Of a stretch of DNA of 64,000 bases, positions 45,729-57,189 are shown one piece after another. Each line of letters starts with the position of its first letter. The stretch's first letter is position 1. The notes under the pieces are model-generated. The model was not told where the DNA came from. It was given only the letters and a program-made list of their open reading frames with translations, and did no database searches. A program made the translations under genes and the position numbers. The stretch spans positions 244,452 to 308,451 of the forward strand of contig CABFPE010000537.1 in assembly GCA_900660155.1 (NCBI GenBank), in the 5' to 3' direction. This DNA is from Hofstenia miamia. Its lineage: Eukaryota; Xenacoelomorpha; Acoela; Hofsteniidae.

Positions 45729-46435
45729 CTCTACTTAGCTGGTAGCTGAGCCGTTCTTAAATTGTAATTTATGGGACTCCGACTAAAATTCCATGTTGTC
45801 AAGGTTATAAATGGTACTGCAAACTGATTGTTCTGAGAATTTAATGAACCGGTTTAAGTAAGTATGACTTGCAAAATCTTTCAAGTTAAACCACACAAGG
45901 TATTTGATCAATACATAGCTCAAAAAATGTGAAAAATTCTAGGAAATAAAAATACTGCAATCAACATTAAGTGCCATTACATCCATTCCCATATCAATGA
46001 TTTTTGTCATATTCAACTAATGCTATTTAAAGCTACAAGCATGTATTTTTCGAAACTGTTGATAGAGCTAAATACAGTGCTATCAGTCAAATAAATGATA
46101 TAATTTTTCCAAATAAAAAATTTCTACATTTCAAAATATAAATACTAATATATTTCCATCGCAAGTGATTACACAATGAATTATTCCTAAAACGTTTAAT
46201 GCTATATAAATTTAAACGTTTATAGTAAACAATTGCAGTATATTTTTTTATTCTGAATAAAGTAAAACTATACAACAAAAAGTGATATTCAGGCTCAATT
46301 CTGAACAAAACATTGAGATGTTATTCTTGAAAAGACCATCGTTAACTTTTTTTATTAACATCAGCATAAATGTTTACATTAACAGTTCAAATCTTGTGAA
46401 AAGTTTTCATTTCTGGTGAAGTTCATCTATTACAA
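45728..46435. other. Non-coding stretch
   Basis: No gene, no clear element ends. Confidence 0.4.
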
Positions 46436-46443
46436 GTCATTAC

Positions 46444-46663
46444 CAGTGGCGTACCCAGGGGGGACATGGTGGAATGTCTCCCCGTCAGATTTCCAAATTT
46501 AATTTTGACAGGATAAATCAAAAAATTTTTAGTAAAAAATTGAAAAATTTAAAATCTAGGATCGTGAAATGCATTTTTAGGGTCTATTTTCTCTATATTT
46601 TCAAAATTTTTTGAGAATAACAAGGATGTCCCCCCCCGTCAGAAAATCCTGGGTACGTCCCTG
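46444..46663. mobile_element. hAT-type MITE, 220 bp
   Basis: Ends CAGTGGCGTACCCAGGGGGG and CCTGGGTACGTCCCTG, flanked by 8-bp duplications GTCATTAC (46436-46443) and CTCATTAC (46664-46671), one mismatch. C/G-rich subterminal blocks (CCCCCCCCGTCAG) face the ends. CAGTGGCGTA-type ends are common in animal hAT elements. Confidence 0.9.
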
Positions 46664-46671
46664 CTCATTAC

Positions 46672-48508
46672 TAATGCTTGCATTGAAATAAAGGCCTTAA
46701 TCTGTGGTTGTTAGGGTATCAAATAACAGAAAAGACATAAACATACATAAATAACAATAATGAAGACAATAAGTTAGTTAGGGTGTTATTTTACATTAGG
46801 ACATGTAGTTTTGTTATCAAATAAAATTGAAGACAAAAATAGAAATTTTACAATTTTATCATATATTATATATTGATAGTTATATTTCACTGATGTCTGT
46901 GAAAATAGAGCAAAAATAACCATCTTGTACAGTTTTAGTTTGGTTATGTAATACTGCTAAATGGTTTTAGAAATCTATGTCAATCTAGAATTTTAAATCA
47001 ATAGCATTAAATGTATGCCTATATCAAAGAATACTGTGATCTTTGATTGTTGTTCCTAATTAGATAAAAATGGTATTTGTGTGTCATTCAGGAACTGAAA
47101 ATAAACGGATCCGCCTCAAACTACAAAACCAAGAGTGGTTACTTTATGATTGATATACAAAGTCTTGCTATCATTTAACCTTTTGAAGTTGTTGAAATCA
47201 CTTAATATGGTTTTCAGTAGCAAAATGTAGTCTATTGGCTGGAGCTAAGATATAATACACAATTCTACTTTTCGATATTAATCAATTTTTATAAGTGAAT
47301 TTTTATATATTATTCATATTAATATTACATAAATATAGTTTTTCTTTTATGTGATTTTTAGGAGAAATACTGTGTGGTTCTAATATAATCGTAGCCCAGT
47401 GGTGTCGAACTGGGGACAGAGGCTACGGGGCTTAAGCCTTCCCCATGTTTTGTGAAAAATTAAATTTTTGCATAGACTCAAGTTGTTGCTAAAATGGTAA
47501 AATGACATTCTTGAAGTTTTTGAGCCTGCTAAGGCTCAGTAACGTTCTGTGTTTTAGAAGGAATCATGCCAACCTGTTATGTTTCTTGATTGGAGTTGAT
47601 TTTCATGTTAATTTGAATACACTTTAAAATTCTTTTGTGTGTGAACACTAAAATATACAAGGACATGTGCAAGTGAAATTCGAACAAATGAAAACGTTTG
47701 GTATATCACTTGCCTATTTGTGGATTGAAATAAATGCAGACACATATTTTCCAATAAATAATAAAATGCTTAAGGAGGTTTTCAAATAGATCCTAAAAAA
47801 TTAATTTCTTTCAATGGTTAAAATGCTCATTTCAGCTGTTTAAAAAATTGCATAAAGTGTTTATTGAGAGTATTGAGGGACCGCCTTTCATTATAGAATA
47901 TCAGAGAAATGAGCTAAATTTATGAAATGAAAAATATTTAGAAATTAAGGAATCTTCAGAAATTCTTACAAACTTCAATTATACAACATATAAAGTAACA
48001 TATAGCTGTTACTATATTTCATTTATTTTTATCTAGATAAGTATATATAAGAAAAAGGAATTGGTTGTTGATTAGAAGAATATCGTTTGTAATTTATTGA
48101 AATCATGCATTCGGAAAATGTTTTTTCACATTAGATGGCATTCAATACTATTTTATAAATTCAAAGCGTTTAGACATACTCAAAAAAATCATAAATAATT
48201 TTAGGAAATATTTTATGTTTTCGGAAGCTTGAGGTAGCTTCAAATTAGGGTCAAATGATTCCCTACGCCATTTGGTTAGTTATATTAATTAGAAATTCGA
48301 TAATCGCTTTGAAAATACATTTATTCTTTTTCTTTCAAAGTGACATCCCAAATAAAATGTAGATAACTTTGTTTTTAGAATTATTTTTTTTCAAGTTACA
48401 TTGAATTTAGACTAAAGATTTTAAAAATTCGTTACTTGACTTACTCAAGATAAATATAAGAACTAAATCATCAATAAATATTTTAAGTCTGTGTACATTA
48501 TTACCATA
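46672..48508. other. Non-coding stretch
   Basis: No exon found. Near 47398 the phrase CAGTGGTGTCGAACTGGGG looks like one end of a hAT element, but no partner end was found. Confidence 0.4.
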
Positions 48509-48638
48509 TTACTCTATTTTTAATTTTGCTTTAGCCTGAGATATTGCTTTCTCGAATTCTTCATCGTCATGCAGGTGATTTTGAAAGCCTTTAGTCTTCA
48601 TATTATCGAACATTTCTCCTATTTCTTCTATTTTTTTT
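48509..48638 (-). CDS. Short exon with helical, charged C-terminus
   Basis: Minus strand, after a good acceptor CTTTATTTTTAG (AG at 48639-48640). The frame reads KKIEEIGEMFDNMKTKGFQN, then HLHDDEEFEKAISQAKAKLK, IE and TAA. It may be a terminal exon, or an internal one with donor AGA|GTAATA at about 48512. Together with 48741-48929 it would form another minus-strand gene or the 5' part of the one below it. Confidence 0.5.
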
Positions 48639-48740
48639 CTAAAAATAAAGTTATTTAATTTTGTGTTGATTAGTGTACCAGCATGTTTATACGAATATAG
48701 TAACTGCATTTTAGATGAATTCTTAAACTGTTCTGATTTA

Positions 48741-48929
48741 CTAATACATATATATGGAATTTTTTACACAGCTCTTTGCATTTCGCATGGATTTAGAAGG
48801 TAATCCAAAGGATCCCGGCCCATCAGGAGTAATATCACAATCTGATAATATGAAAGTAATCATTCTTACTGTTTTATTCACCCTCCAAAAATAATGAAAT
48901 TTCGAAAATTTGGGAGCCATGAGGGGCAT
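48741..48929 (-). CDS. Possible exon with DCDITPD motif
   Basis: Minus frame containing VNKTVRMITFILSDCDITPD and GPGSFGLPSKSMRNAKSC. A candidate donor GAGCTGT|GTAAAA lies at about 48767. The acceptor is unclear (TTATTTTTGGAG near 48890 is a candidate), so the start is uncertain. Similar in pattern to the 42952-43146 exon. Confidence 0.45.
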   Translation of the reverse strand: MPLMAPKFSKFHYFWRVNKTVRMITFILSDCDITPDGPGSFGLPSKSMRNAKSCVKNSIYMY

Positions 48930-49181
48930 GCTTAAAAATGCGGGGATTCGGGAGACCCCCCTCCATCGAAAAAAATCACTAATTTGTCTGTATCGCTAAG
49001 CCCAATAATCAATAGATGTAGGGGTAAACGTTGACCCATGGATTAGAAGCTGTCATTAAAAGTGAAAAATTTGAAGTCAAAATATTATAATTAATTAGTT
49101 TCTAATATTATGTTTCTAACAAAGTTATTCTTATTCTAATTTTAAAATAAATTTAAAAATTTGCAACTGGCTTCTATTTTA

Positions 49182-49338
49182 TTTAAAAAGATGAGTCATA
49201 CTATGAATTTAAAAAGATGAGTCAAACTTTGAATTTAAAAAGATGAGTCATACTTTGAATTTAAAAAGATGAGTCATACTTTGAATTTAAAAAGATGAGT
49301 CATACTTTGAATTTTAAAAGATGAGTCATACTTTGAAA
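49182..49338 (+). repeat. 26-bp minisatellite with six AP-1-type sites
   Basis: Six head-to-tail units of 26 bp with consensus TTTAAAAAGATGAGTCATAC + TTTGAA. Each has the AP-1 consensus TGAGTCA, at 49192, 49218, 49244, 49270, 49296 and 49322, exactly 26 bp apart. Unit 2 has A for T after the site (TGAGTCAAAC); the AP-1 heptamer is intact in all six. Confidence 0.95.
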
Positions 49339-51004
49339 GGTCGTCAATAATAATCGTAGATGCAACCTTGTTTTGTACTATAATCAGGACTAGAATTACA
49401 TAATGTATACCGTATGTAGCAATCGACGGGTAGAACCAATCATGGCTTAATATATACATACATTGGCGGACCAAGTATAGAAGGCAGAGGAAACAGGTCT
49501 TCCCCTTTAGTAAAATCAATTTTTTCAGAAAAACCTCTCTAAAGTTTATAATAAATGAAATAAAAGTGATCTTATTTAGTCAATGTGGCTTAACCAAAAT
49601 GGTTCCGCCGCCATTATTTATACGTAAATAGTAGGAGATGAACTAAAATAATTTTATAAATTACTTGTTCAGAAGAATTGCTTTGCATTTTAGTTTAACA
49701 TTTATGCCTCTGAATTATAATATCTAAGACTATCCGCGGTCATTCGATTTTACTTATCCGTACGTCTGTGGATGGGCAGTTGCCCGTAATTATTTCCGGT
49801 CCAGTGTAAGCTTTTTATTCCCAATTATGTGAATTTTAAATACTATTATATTTAAAGACTGGAAGATAAATGTAATGTTTGGAACATTAACATATAGCGA
49901 TGAGCATGAATTGAGCTCGAACATTATTTGGCAGATTTGTAAGATATTTTCAAAGAAAAATTCGGTTACGCATAAGAAAGTGTTTCTTGATGGGGAAAGA
50001 GCGTGTCATTAAGAAAACCTTATACCGCGTTTAAATGTGCCATGAGACATGCATGTCTTGTGATTTAAATGAACTAATGGCACATCTAACCACCGAAAAC
50101 ATGAGACAAGCAACCACTCAGAGCAGCACATCCCCGATTACTATGGATATATATATATATAACGGGAAATTTAACACAATTCTGACAAAAAATAGGTAAT
50201 AGAGAACAAAGACTTATTCCAGCATTCCAGCATTCTAAGCGCTTACTTTCAAACACAAATATTTATAGTGAATTCACTAAGCACACACTGATTATGATAC
50301 CCACGCATCTGAATTAATACGAACTGGAAACTTGCCGCTAACTAATTCCTCTATTTATGGTGATTGGTCTAGCAACTAAAAAGTTCCAAAAACAATTACA
50401 AAAACTAAAAAGCCTATTGATAACAAAAAATATCATAATTATTTAAAGTATGGAAAAACATCAGAATCAACAGCAATGCATCTGGATTAATTTGTTGAAT
50501 TTAAGTTGACGGGCCAACCCGCAGAACTAGAGTTATGATCGTAACGGTTTTGACCCTCGCCAGTGCTTGAAAATTTTAAATTATGTTTATAAAAATTATC
50601 TGTAAATTAGTCAGATTGAAAAACTATAATATAAATAATTTATACGTCCAACAATGAATGTTAGATATTTAGCATTCCTTCCCTTCCAGTGACGCTTTGA
50701 TAGCATATAATATAAAGATAATCATCGATCATTACATCCTTTGTTTAAACTTGGTTTGCTTTAATCACTAAGGTGATGCACCACTGCCTTGTTTGTTTCA
50801 AATGGTGCTAATATTGACAGAAGAGAAAATATTACTAGAGTTCTGCTCAATTTCAAGCTTCAGTCATGCGGACTAAATAGTTGTTAATGAACCCATTTTT
50901 GTTTCAATAAATATCTTTTCAGCAAAATATTTAAACAAGATGTATTACGAAATTATGTTCTAATCTCAATGGGTCGAGATGGGCAGGGATTGGTTCCAGA
51001 TTAT
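49339..51004. other. Non-coding stretch
   Basis: No supported gene. Short palindromic phrases such as ATGAGACATGCATGTCTTGTG near 50041 suggest another small element of unknown limits. Confidence 0.4.
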
Positions 51005-51006
51005 TA

Positions 51007-52286
51007 TAGTTGGCTGCAAAAAAAAATGAGACTAGAAAAAAGGCATATTACTTTTGAAATACTGAACGTAACAACTCAAGAAAGGTAAGATTTTAAAGAT
51101 ACATTAAAGGACTATAAGTAAAAAGTATCAAAGTCTAATTTGTTTTCCTCCTGTAGAAATAACTTCATTCAAACGAACTCAAACTGATTTCATTAAATTG
51201 GACTTCATTTCAGATGTCAAAATGTGTTGACTTTTTTGGATTTTTTCTTTTAAATCGGATATATTTTTCGAATTTTTCTTCTCAACGTCATTTTTCAATA
51301 TCTGCCCACACGTTTTCGATTGGAGAAAGATCAGCAGAACTTGGTGGCCAATGCAAAAACTGGATATTATTTTCAGAAAACCAATTGTTTGTCTTTGCTG
51401 ACGTGTGCGGGGTTGCTCCGTCCTGTTGGAGTATCCATCCATCATCATATAAAGCATCAGCATAAGGCATAAATTCAGCTATAATTTAGCAATATCTTTG
51501 ACTGTCGATTGTGGCTTTTCCGTCTAAAATTTTCAAATAAAATCCACAATAGGAAAGTGCTCCCCAAACCATAACTTTTTGGTCGAACTTTGGAACCGCT
51601 TTTGTTGGTCTTGGACATTTGTTTGACGACCACACTTGTACTTTGTTTCTGTGTAGTTGAAATACGCACTCAACAGTTATCCATACATCTTCAAAAGTGT
51701 AGTCTTTCAAATCTTTCACGAAATTTAATCTTTTTTCTTGATGTTCTTTTGTAATCAGAAGTCGATTTTTTCTGCCAATTTTAGTAACTCCTTTTTTCAG
51801 TGTTCTCTGAACTGTGGTTTCATGCACAGAGATGTCGGCTTCAGTTTGAATTTTTTTCCCAGAAATATAGGGATTTTTTAGAGCAATTGCGACATTTTTC
51901 TGAATGAATTTTCCAATAATTTTTCGAGGGCGTCCACTTCCTTTTCTTCTTTTGAGAGATTTTCCTTGTCGAATTTTTTTCAGCTTTCGAAAATAAGTTG
52001 ATCGAGAAATTTGCGATGTCGCAAAGGCGTTTTCAAGCTGTTCCAACGTTTCCATTCCGAAGAAATCATGTAGATACTTTGGCAAGCAAAAAAAATTGTT
52101 TGGTAAGTGTTTTCAAATAATTACGAAGTACCAGTTTAATTATTTAACTTTTTTGTTTGACCATTTTAAAGTTCACAAAATTCTCGTTGTCTTTTATTTT
52201 TATAGTTTTCCTCTAAAACGTCTCAATACGTTTCCACAAAGCGTGAAAAAATAGGTGTTCAGTCTCATTTTTTTTGCAGCCAACTA
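51007..52286 (-). mobile_element. Tc1-like DNA transposon, 1.28 kb
   Basis: Inverted ends TAGTTGGCTGCAAAAAAAAA and its partner TTTTTTTTGCAGCCAACTA, flanked by TA target duplications (51005-51006 and 52287-52288). It encodes a single degraded transposase on the minus strand. Length and architecture are standard for a complete Tc1-family element, so nothing large is missing. Confidence 0.92.
51179..52085 (-). pseudogene. Tc1-like (DD34E) transposase, inactivated
   Basis: N-terminal helix-turn-helix region (MPKYLHDFFGMETLEQLENA, SRSTYFRKLKKI), an AT-hook-like RRKGSGRPRK, then the catalytic core KVMVWGALSYCGFYLKIL, ILQQDGATPHTSAKT and WPPSSADLSPIENVWADIEK. The spacing between the second Asp (QQDGA) and Glu (IENVW) is 34 residues, the Tc1 DD34E pattern. 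The first catalytic position, normally DE, reads VE (WITVECVFQL). There is an in-frame TAA after SQRYC (51486-51488) and a one-base frame change after ADIEK near 51288. The element cannot make active transposase. Confidence 0.9.
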
Positions 52287-52663
52287 TATACTTAAGCGAA
52301 CGGGCCGGGCCTGTACTTCAGCATCAGGCTCGGTCACAACTCTGCGCAGAACACACGGTCTTAGTATGTCATTGCAAGACAAATAAAAGTTCATGGATTT
52401 AATAAGTTCGAAATTGTTATTAAAAATACATATTAACATCAACTTCTATTTGGTCTATTGATCTATTTGATCAAAAATAGAGGGATCTTATGTATTTTCA
52501 TAGCACTAAAAGACTTATCTGTCATTTGCAACCTATAGTTCATAGACAGCGTTAACACTAGTTTTGCTATCCCCAATGTATTTTCATCAGTTTATTCAAT
52601 TTTTCTTACTAACAATTAATGTGTTACAAAAAGAGTTACATATATATGATTTTACTTGGGAAG

Positions 52664-52945
52664 CTACCTAAATCCTTCTTGTTTTCGATGTTCTTCATTT
52701 ATTGAGTGTCTAAAGAAAGCAGCTCTTGCTTCTATTCTTTGCCTTCGCAAACCAGGCTCATGACAAGAGACTGGAACAGGAAGAAGGGGGTTCAAAAGAC
52801 GCGCAGATTTCGAACGTGCTTTTTTGTTTAGCGGAGTCGGCTTAGATATCGTCTGATAGAGGCATGGGTTTGCAGAACAAACACGATTGTATAAATATGT
52901 CCGCTTGGAATCGTAATTATCCAAGATTCTAGATTCCTTGAAATT
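52664..52945 (-). CDS. Terminal exon of a small, basic unknown protein
   Basis: Minus strand, acceptor AATATTTAG (AG at 52946-52947), phase 0, 93 codons to TAG. It reads NFKESRILDNYDSKRTYLYN, VCSANPCLYQTISKPTPLNK, then ARSKSARLLNPLLPVPVSCH and GLRRQRIEARAAFFRHSINE. The Arg-rich stretch and lack of low complexity look like a real protein, possibly a cytoskeletal or ciliary small protein, but no family was recognised. An AATAAA on the minus strand lies about 70 bp downstream (near 52592). The exon is squeezed between the Tc1 element and the hAT composite that begins 21 bp upstream. Confidence 0.6.
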   Translation of the reverse strand, partial: NFKESRILDNYDSKRTYLYNRVCSANPCLYQTISKPTPLNKKARSKSARLLNPLLPVPVSCHEPGLRRQRIEARAAFFRHSINEEHRKQEGFR

Positions 52946-52966
52946 CTAAATATTTATTCTGTAATA

Positions 52967-54078
52967 TAGTGTTCTGCGACCAAGCGCTTCAGTTTTATTT
53001 AGTTAGTTTACTTTGCACGATAGTTAAAATATATAAATTTAAACTAGTATCATTATCAATTATTATGTTTCACATTGCTGTAGCATTTGACCCCGTTTAG
53101 CATTAAATAACTTATAAGTGCACAAATAGAATTTAAAGAATATTTCGCTAAAACTAAACATAATTGCTTGTTTAGTAGGATGTGTTTATTGACATTTGTA
53201 TTTGAATGTTTTGTTGCATTCTTCAAAATTATTTTGAGTGTCGCTTCCAATATTATTAAAATACAAGGGTTCCAGTTGCTTTATATGAATGAGGTCTCTC
53301 AAGTTTCAATACATTATACTTTCAGTATTATAAACAGGTTCTTTTAATATTATTAGTAAGTTTCATAGAAAACTGAAATAAAATTACTCTATCAAAAAGC
53401 AGAACAACTCCGTTTGTAGCAAACATTATGAGAGATTCCAGAAAGTAAATTTAGTAATTATTGTAATTGCAATACTGGAGATTGCTCATACTACAAAATT
53501 TTTTCGAATTTTAGATGTTCAGAGAAATTCCTCCCAAACTAAGCAAAGTCTTCCATCTTTATAAGATAAAACAAGAATATTTTTTATAATTTTGGCCGGT
53601 AAACGGCCGGTAATTTTACCGGCCTTTCATGAAATTTAAAGGCGGCTGCAGGCCGGTAAATTGCCGGCCCCGGACCAACCGGCCTCGGCCGGCCGGTAGC
53701 CGGTTCCATCTCTGGTTTGAACAATTAAAGATCTTCAAAGCAACTAAGTTTAAAAAAATACAAATCATGGAAATAAATTTTTCATCATAATGTTCAGAAA
53801 TGAATCTTAGCGGGGATTTTGGCCTTAAAACGAAAAAGTCTTTGGCAGCAGCCGGACTTGGACGCAGAAAACTAGGATCGATCCATGGGATTTCCACTGA
53901 TTATTAAAAACATTAAAATATGTTCTTTATAAACGCTTAGGAACAGACTTAGTATATAATGTGAATATAAAGTTTGTTAGCATGGACATCATCATTATTA
54001 TTGGCCGTAAGACAAAATCTTTGGCCGCATTCGGCAACTACGTCCGACTAGCGGCTAAGCTGTGGTCGCAGAACACTA
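52967..54078. mobile_element. hAT composite element, family C, 1.1 kb
   Basis: Starts TAGTGTTCTGCGACCA and ends with the inverted TGGTCGCAGAACACTA, with 8-bp duplications CTGTAATA (52959-52966) and CTATAATA (54079-54086), one mismatch. The interior has two blocks: 53100-53716, related to 60218-60740 and ending GCCGGTTCCATCTCTG (itself a hAT-type end), and 53700-54060, the common family C body. A second element is therefore probably nested inside. Confidence 0.8.
53100..53716. repeat. GGCCGG-rich repeat family D, copy 1
   Basis: Shares TAAACATAATTG-TTGTTTAGTAGGA, TATTGTAATTGCAATAC-GGA and a terminal block of GGCCGGTAA units with 60218-60740. Fragments of the same GGCCGG end occur at 38985-39070 and 57060-57110. 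Confidence 0.7.
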
Positions 54079-54914
54079 CTATAATATCACGAGATTTTTT
54101 TAGAAAACTTGTAGCTATAATTAAAAAATATATTAAGATACGAACGTTTATGCACTGAGTTCCGAGTGTACTTGTCATGTAGTCTTGATGACTCAATAAG
54201 GTGTGAAGTCGATTTAAATATAATCGACGGGTGTGGGACAACTCCTGTAAAGCCATTGTTTTATCGTGTGCCATTTTGGAAGACAATAGTATCCAACCAA
54301 GTGTGAAGAACACCTTGCACACTGTTTTCAAATTTATATATTTACATGCTATAAACAATACTAAATGTTATTTTTTTAATTATCGAATGGTGCATTGTAA
54401 AAATAATAAAATCTATAATACAATTTTATCTCTATTAGGCTGTGCTTCAAAAAAAGACCATTATTATGGATTCACAGTAATCATTCCGTTCTAATTTCTA
54501 TGTCTTTGAAAGTTGTAGGGCTTCGTTAAATTTATTACCTAACGTATTAAGAATCGCTTTTGATATTCCTAAGAGTTATAAGTCAAGTAACTGATAATCT
54601 TGATAAATTTTAATAATATAGATTCTAGGATTTTCACTCCCGTTACATCATACAAAAATTGTTTCTTCACCCAAGTAGCCTTGGTTATAACGATTTTATA
54701 TTGGTCTTACATAATAATATTTATTTTTAGATAGGCGAAAAGTTTGTTCTTCTATGCAAAAAAAATTTTGAAATTATATGAATCGCAGAATTATTTTGAA
54801 CAATGAAAGACTAACTTATGTATATTTATAGTATCTGTAATGGCACTAGAGGTCCTGTCAGTACGGTACTGGATTAAAAATAGCGGCATCGTTAATGATA
54901 TTTTAAAAATCCTT

Positions 54915-55220
54915 AGGGAAGTGATCCAAATTCAATACGTTAACAAGTGAAAATGCAGCCGTAAACAACAATTCTAGCTTCAAATGTCTGCATACGCTTA
55001 ATAAATTTATTTGAATAGATATATTTGAAGAAATGTGCAGAACCTAAATGTGTCAAACTTATTTGTAATAACATTTGCGGAAAAATACGCCTTTAACACA
55101 AACTTCATCTTTAGCGAATTTATTTTGAGTGTAAGTTAACGATTTGGTTTACGGTAATGTTAACGTAAAACACCAGTTGTTAACGGTGTTGTTAACGTAT
55201 TTAATTTGGACGACTTCCCT
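54915..55220. mobile_element. Palindromic MITE, second copy of the 14863 family
   Basis: AGGGAAGTGATCCAAATTC at the left and TTTAATTTGGACGACTTCCCT at the right, with the GTTAACG motifs of the first copy. About 90% similar to 14863-15160 by eye. Confidence 0.82.
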
Positions 55221-56143
55221 TAGTTGAACCACGTACCGGGATTTCAGTATAAATTTCTGCTGCTTTTTGCTATTTTTTAATCAGAAGTATATATAGTGGT
55301 ATAACTACTGATTTTTTATTAACTAAATTACATTTGCCTATCTTCTGCGAGGCCACAGATGTTTACAGACGCTCCCATATTGCGAGTTTGGAGAGATTGA
55401 TGCATTATTTTGTGTGTTTTTGTTATATTATGTTTTTAACGTTTGATTTAGCCGTACCGATAAAAGGATTGACGGTACCGGGACTGTACCGTACTAAAAA
55501 ATTTCGAAGCGCAAAATTTTGTAATACCGCATAACTCTAAATAGCATAACTATTTTTGGCTGGTGTTAGGGCTCTGCTACAAATAGATATCAACTGGTAC
55601 ATTGCTTTTAAACTTAGTTACAGAATGATAATTTGTGACTTGATTGCATCCCTATGTATCAGAGTCTTCTTTCATATTCAACTTAATTGGTGTTTAACAT
55701 TTTTTTACTTATTGCATTGGGAGATAATATCATATTCTTCTCCAATTAACAAATCAATTCGGCCTTGATATAAATATAGGAACTGTCATCATTAAGACCT
55801 ATTTCTTAATTATAAAGTAGGCTTTTAGGCTTGGTTGTTGAAATACAGGTTTAGGCCTGGGAGTTGGATGATAAATCAAATGACTCTATGCTAATCACAG
55901 AGTGGCAAAGCTTAATGAATACCAAAAAAGTCATCGTAGGGAACCTTTATTACAGACCTAATATAGTATGCTTACAATCCATTCACAATTGTACCATTCT
56001 TAGACTGTTCAAATTCATTAAATTGTGTGAATTAATACAGAGCTTGAAGGAAACATATTTATGAATTACATTAAAGAATTGGTTGAAGATAAGGCTTAAC
56101 GTTTATAGTTTAAAAATATTTTTACATAAATGAATCCACTGAT
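55221..56143. other. Non-coding stretch
   Basis: No gene supported. The ends of several short open frames here have no motif and lack splice support. Confidence 0.4.
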
Positions 56144-56151
56144 AGAACAAT

Positions 56152-56513
56152 TAGAGGTGTGCGCGGTGCGGATTCGGCCGCGGTGGCCGCGGTTAACCGC
56201 GGTGCGGGTGTAAAAATTAGGCTTGCGGTGCGGTTAAACTGCAGTAGCCACGTGCAGTGTCCGTAGCTTCCAATTTTCACAAACCAATCAAATTTTGTAG
56301 CGCCACCTAGGGATGACTAATGTTTTGAATATATTGTTTCTTTAATTACATCGATTTACTTAGTTGAAATTAAATTCAGTTAACTGATTATTGTTTTTTG
56401 CGGTGCGGTGCGGTTGCGAGTAGATTCCTTGCAAGTGCGGTGCGGTTGCGGGTAAGAAAATTCTTTTGCAGTACGGATGCGGGTACAGGAAACTGTACCC
56501 GCGCACACCTCTG
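56152..56513. mobile_element. GC-rich-ended hAT MITE, 362 bp
   Basis: Starts TAGAGGTGTGCGCGGTGCGG and ends CCGCGCACACCTCTG, with a perfect 8-bp duplication AGAACAAT (56144-56151 and 56514-56521). GCGGTGCGGT repeats fill both subterminal regions around an ordinary AT-rich core. They make local CpG-rich islands in AT-rich DNA. Confidence 0.92.
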
Positions 56514-57189
56514 AGAACAATGTCTTAAACATTGGTAGACGAATCATTTATAATAGATGGGATTACCACTGTTATCGAAGGTCAAAAACGGATTAAATTG
56601 TTTGCCTGCGACTCAGCCCGGGCCGCCTAATATTGACCCACTACCCGACACGTTTAGCATTTCACTTAACCGATGTCATCAAAAAAAGATTACTATTATA
56701 ATATTATAAAAAATGTTTTCGCATAAATCTATCAATAACTACCTATACAAAGAACATTTCCTTGACCGTTTCCCACTCTGCTATTATCCTGATCACACTT
56801 TACATGCACAACTAGTGATATTATAAGAGTATATTTTATGAATATTGGTATAAGAAACATTTGGATCTCGAAATTAATACAGCTGGTTGTATCGCTAACT
56901 TTGGGAGGCTTCATTAATTGAATGTTTTATGAAACTAAAAGTTCGCTCTTATAAAAAAACAATGGGCAAACTATCAGAAACTACAAACAAATACATTTTT
57001 ATTGGGCAGTTTGAGTTCTATTGGTAGGAATGAAATAATTTTACTAGGTTGACAGCTAATACCGGCCGGCCTTTTTCAATAGGATTTAGCTGGTAATTTT
57101 TTTGCATTGTATATTTGGTCTATATATACATGTATATATATATATATATATACTGTCGCATGGCTTCATATGAACTTTTTCAAGGTCTG

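Noticed and set aside
45532-45738. Frames of alternating Tyr-Ile
   Set aside because: Translation of the TATATA tract and its N gap.
53616-53897. Pro- and Arg-rich minus-strand frame
   Set aside because: It translates the GGCCGG-rich end of repeat family D inside the hAT composite.
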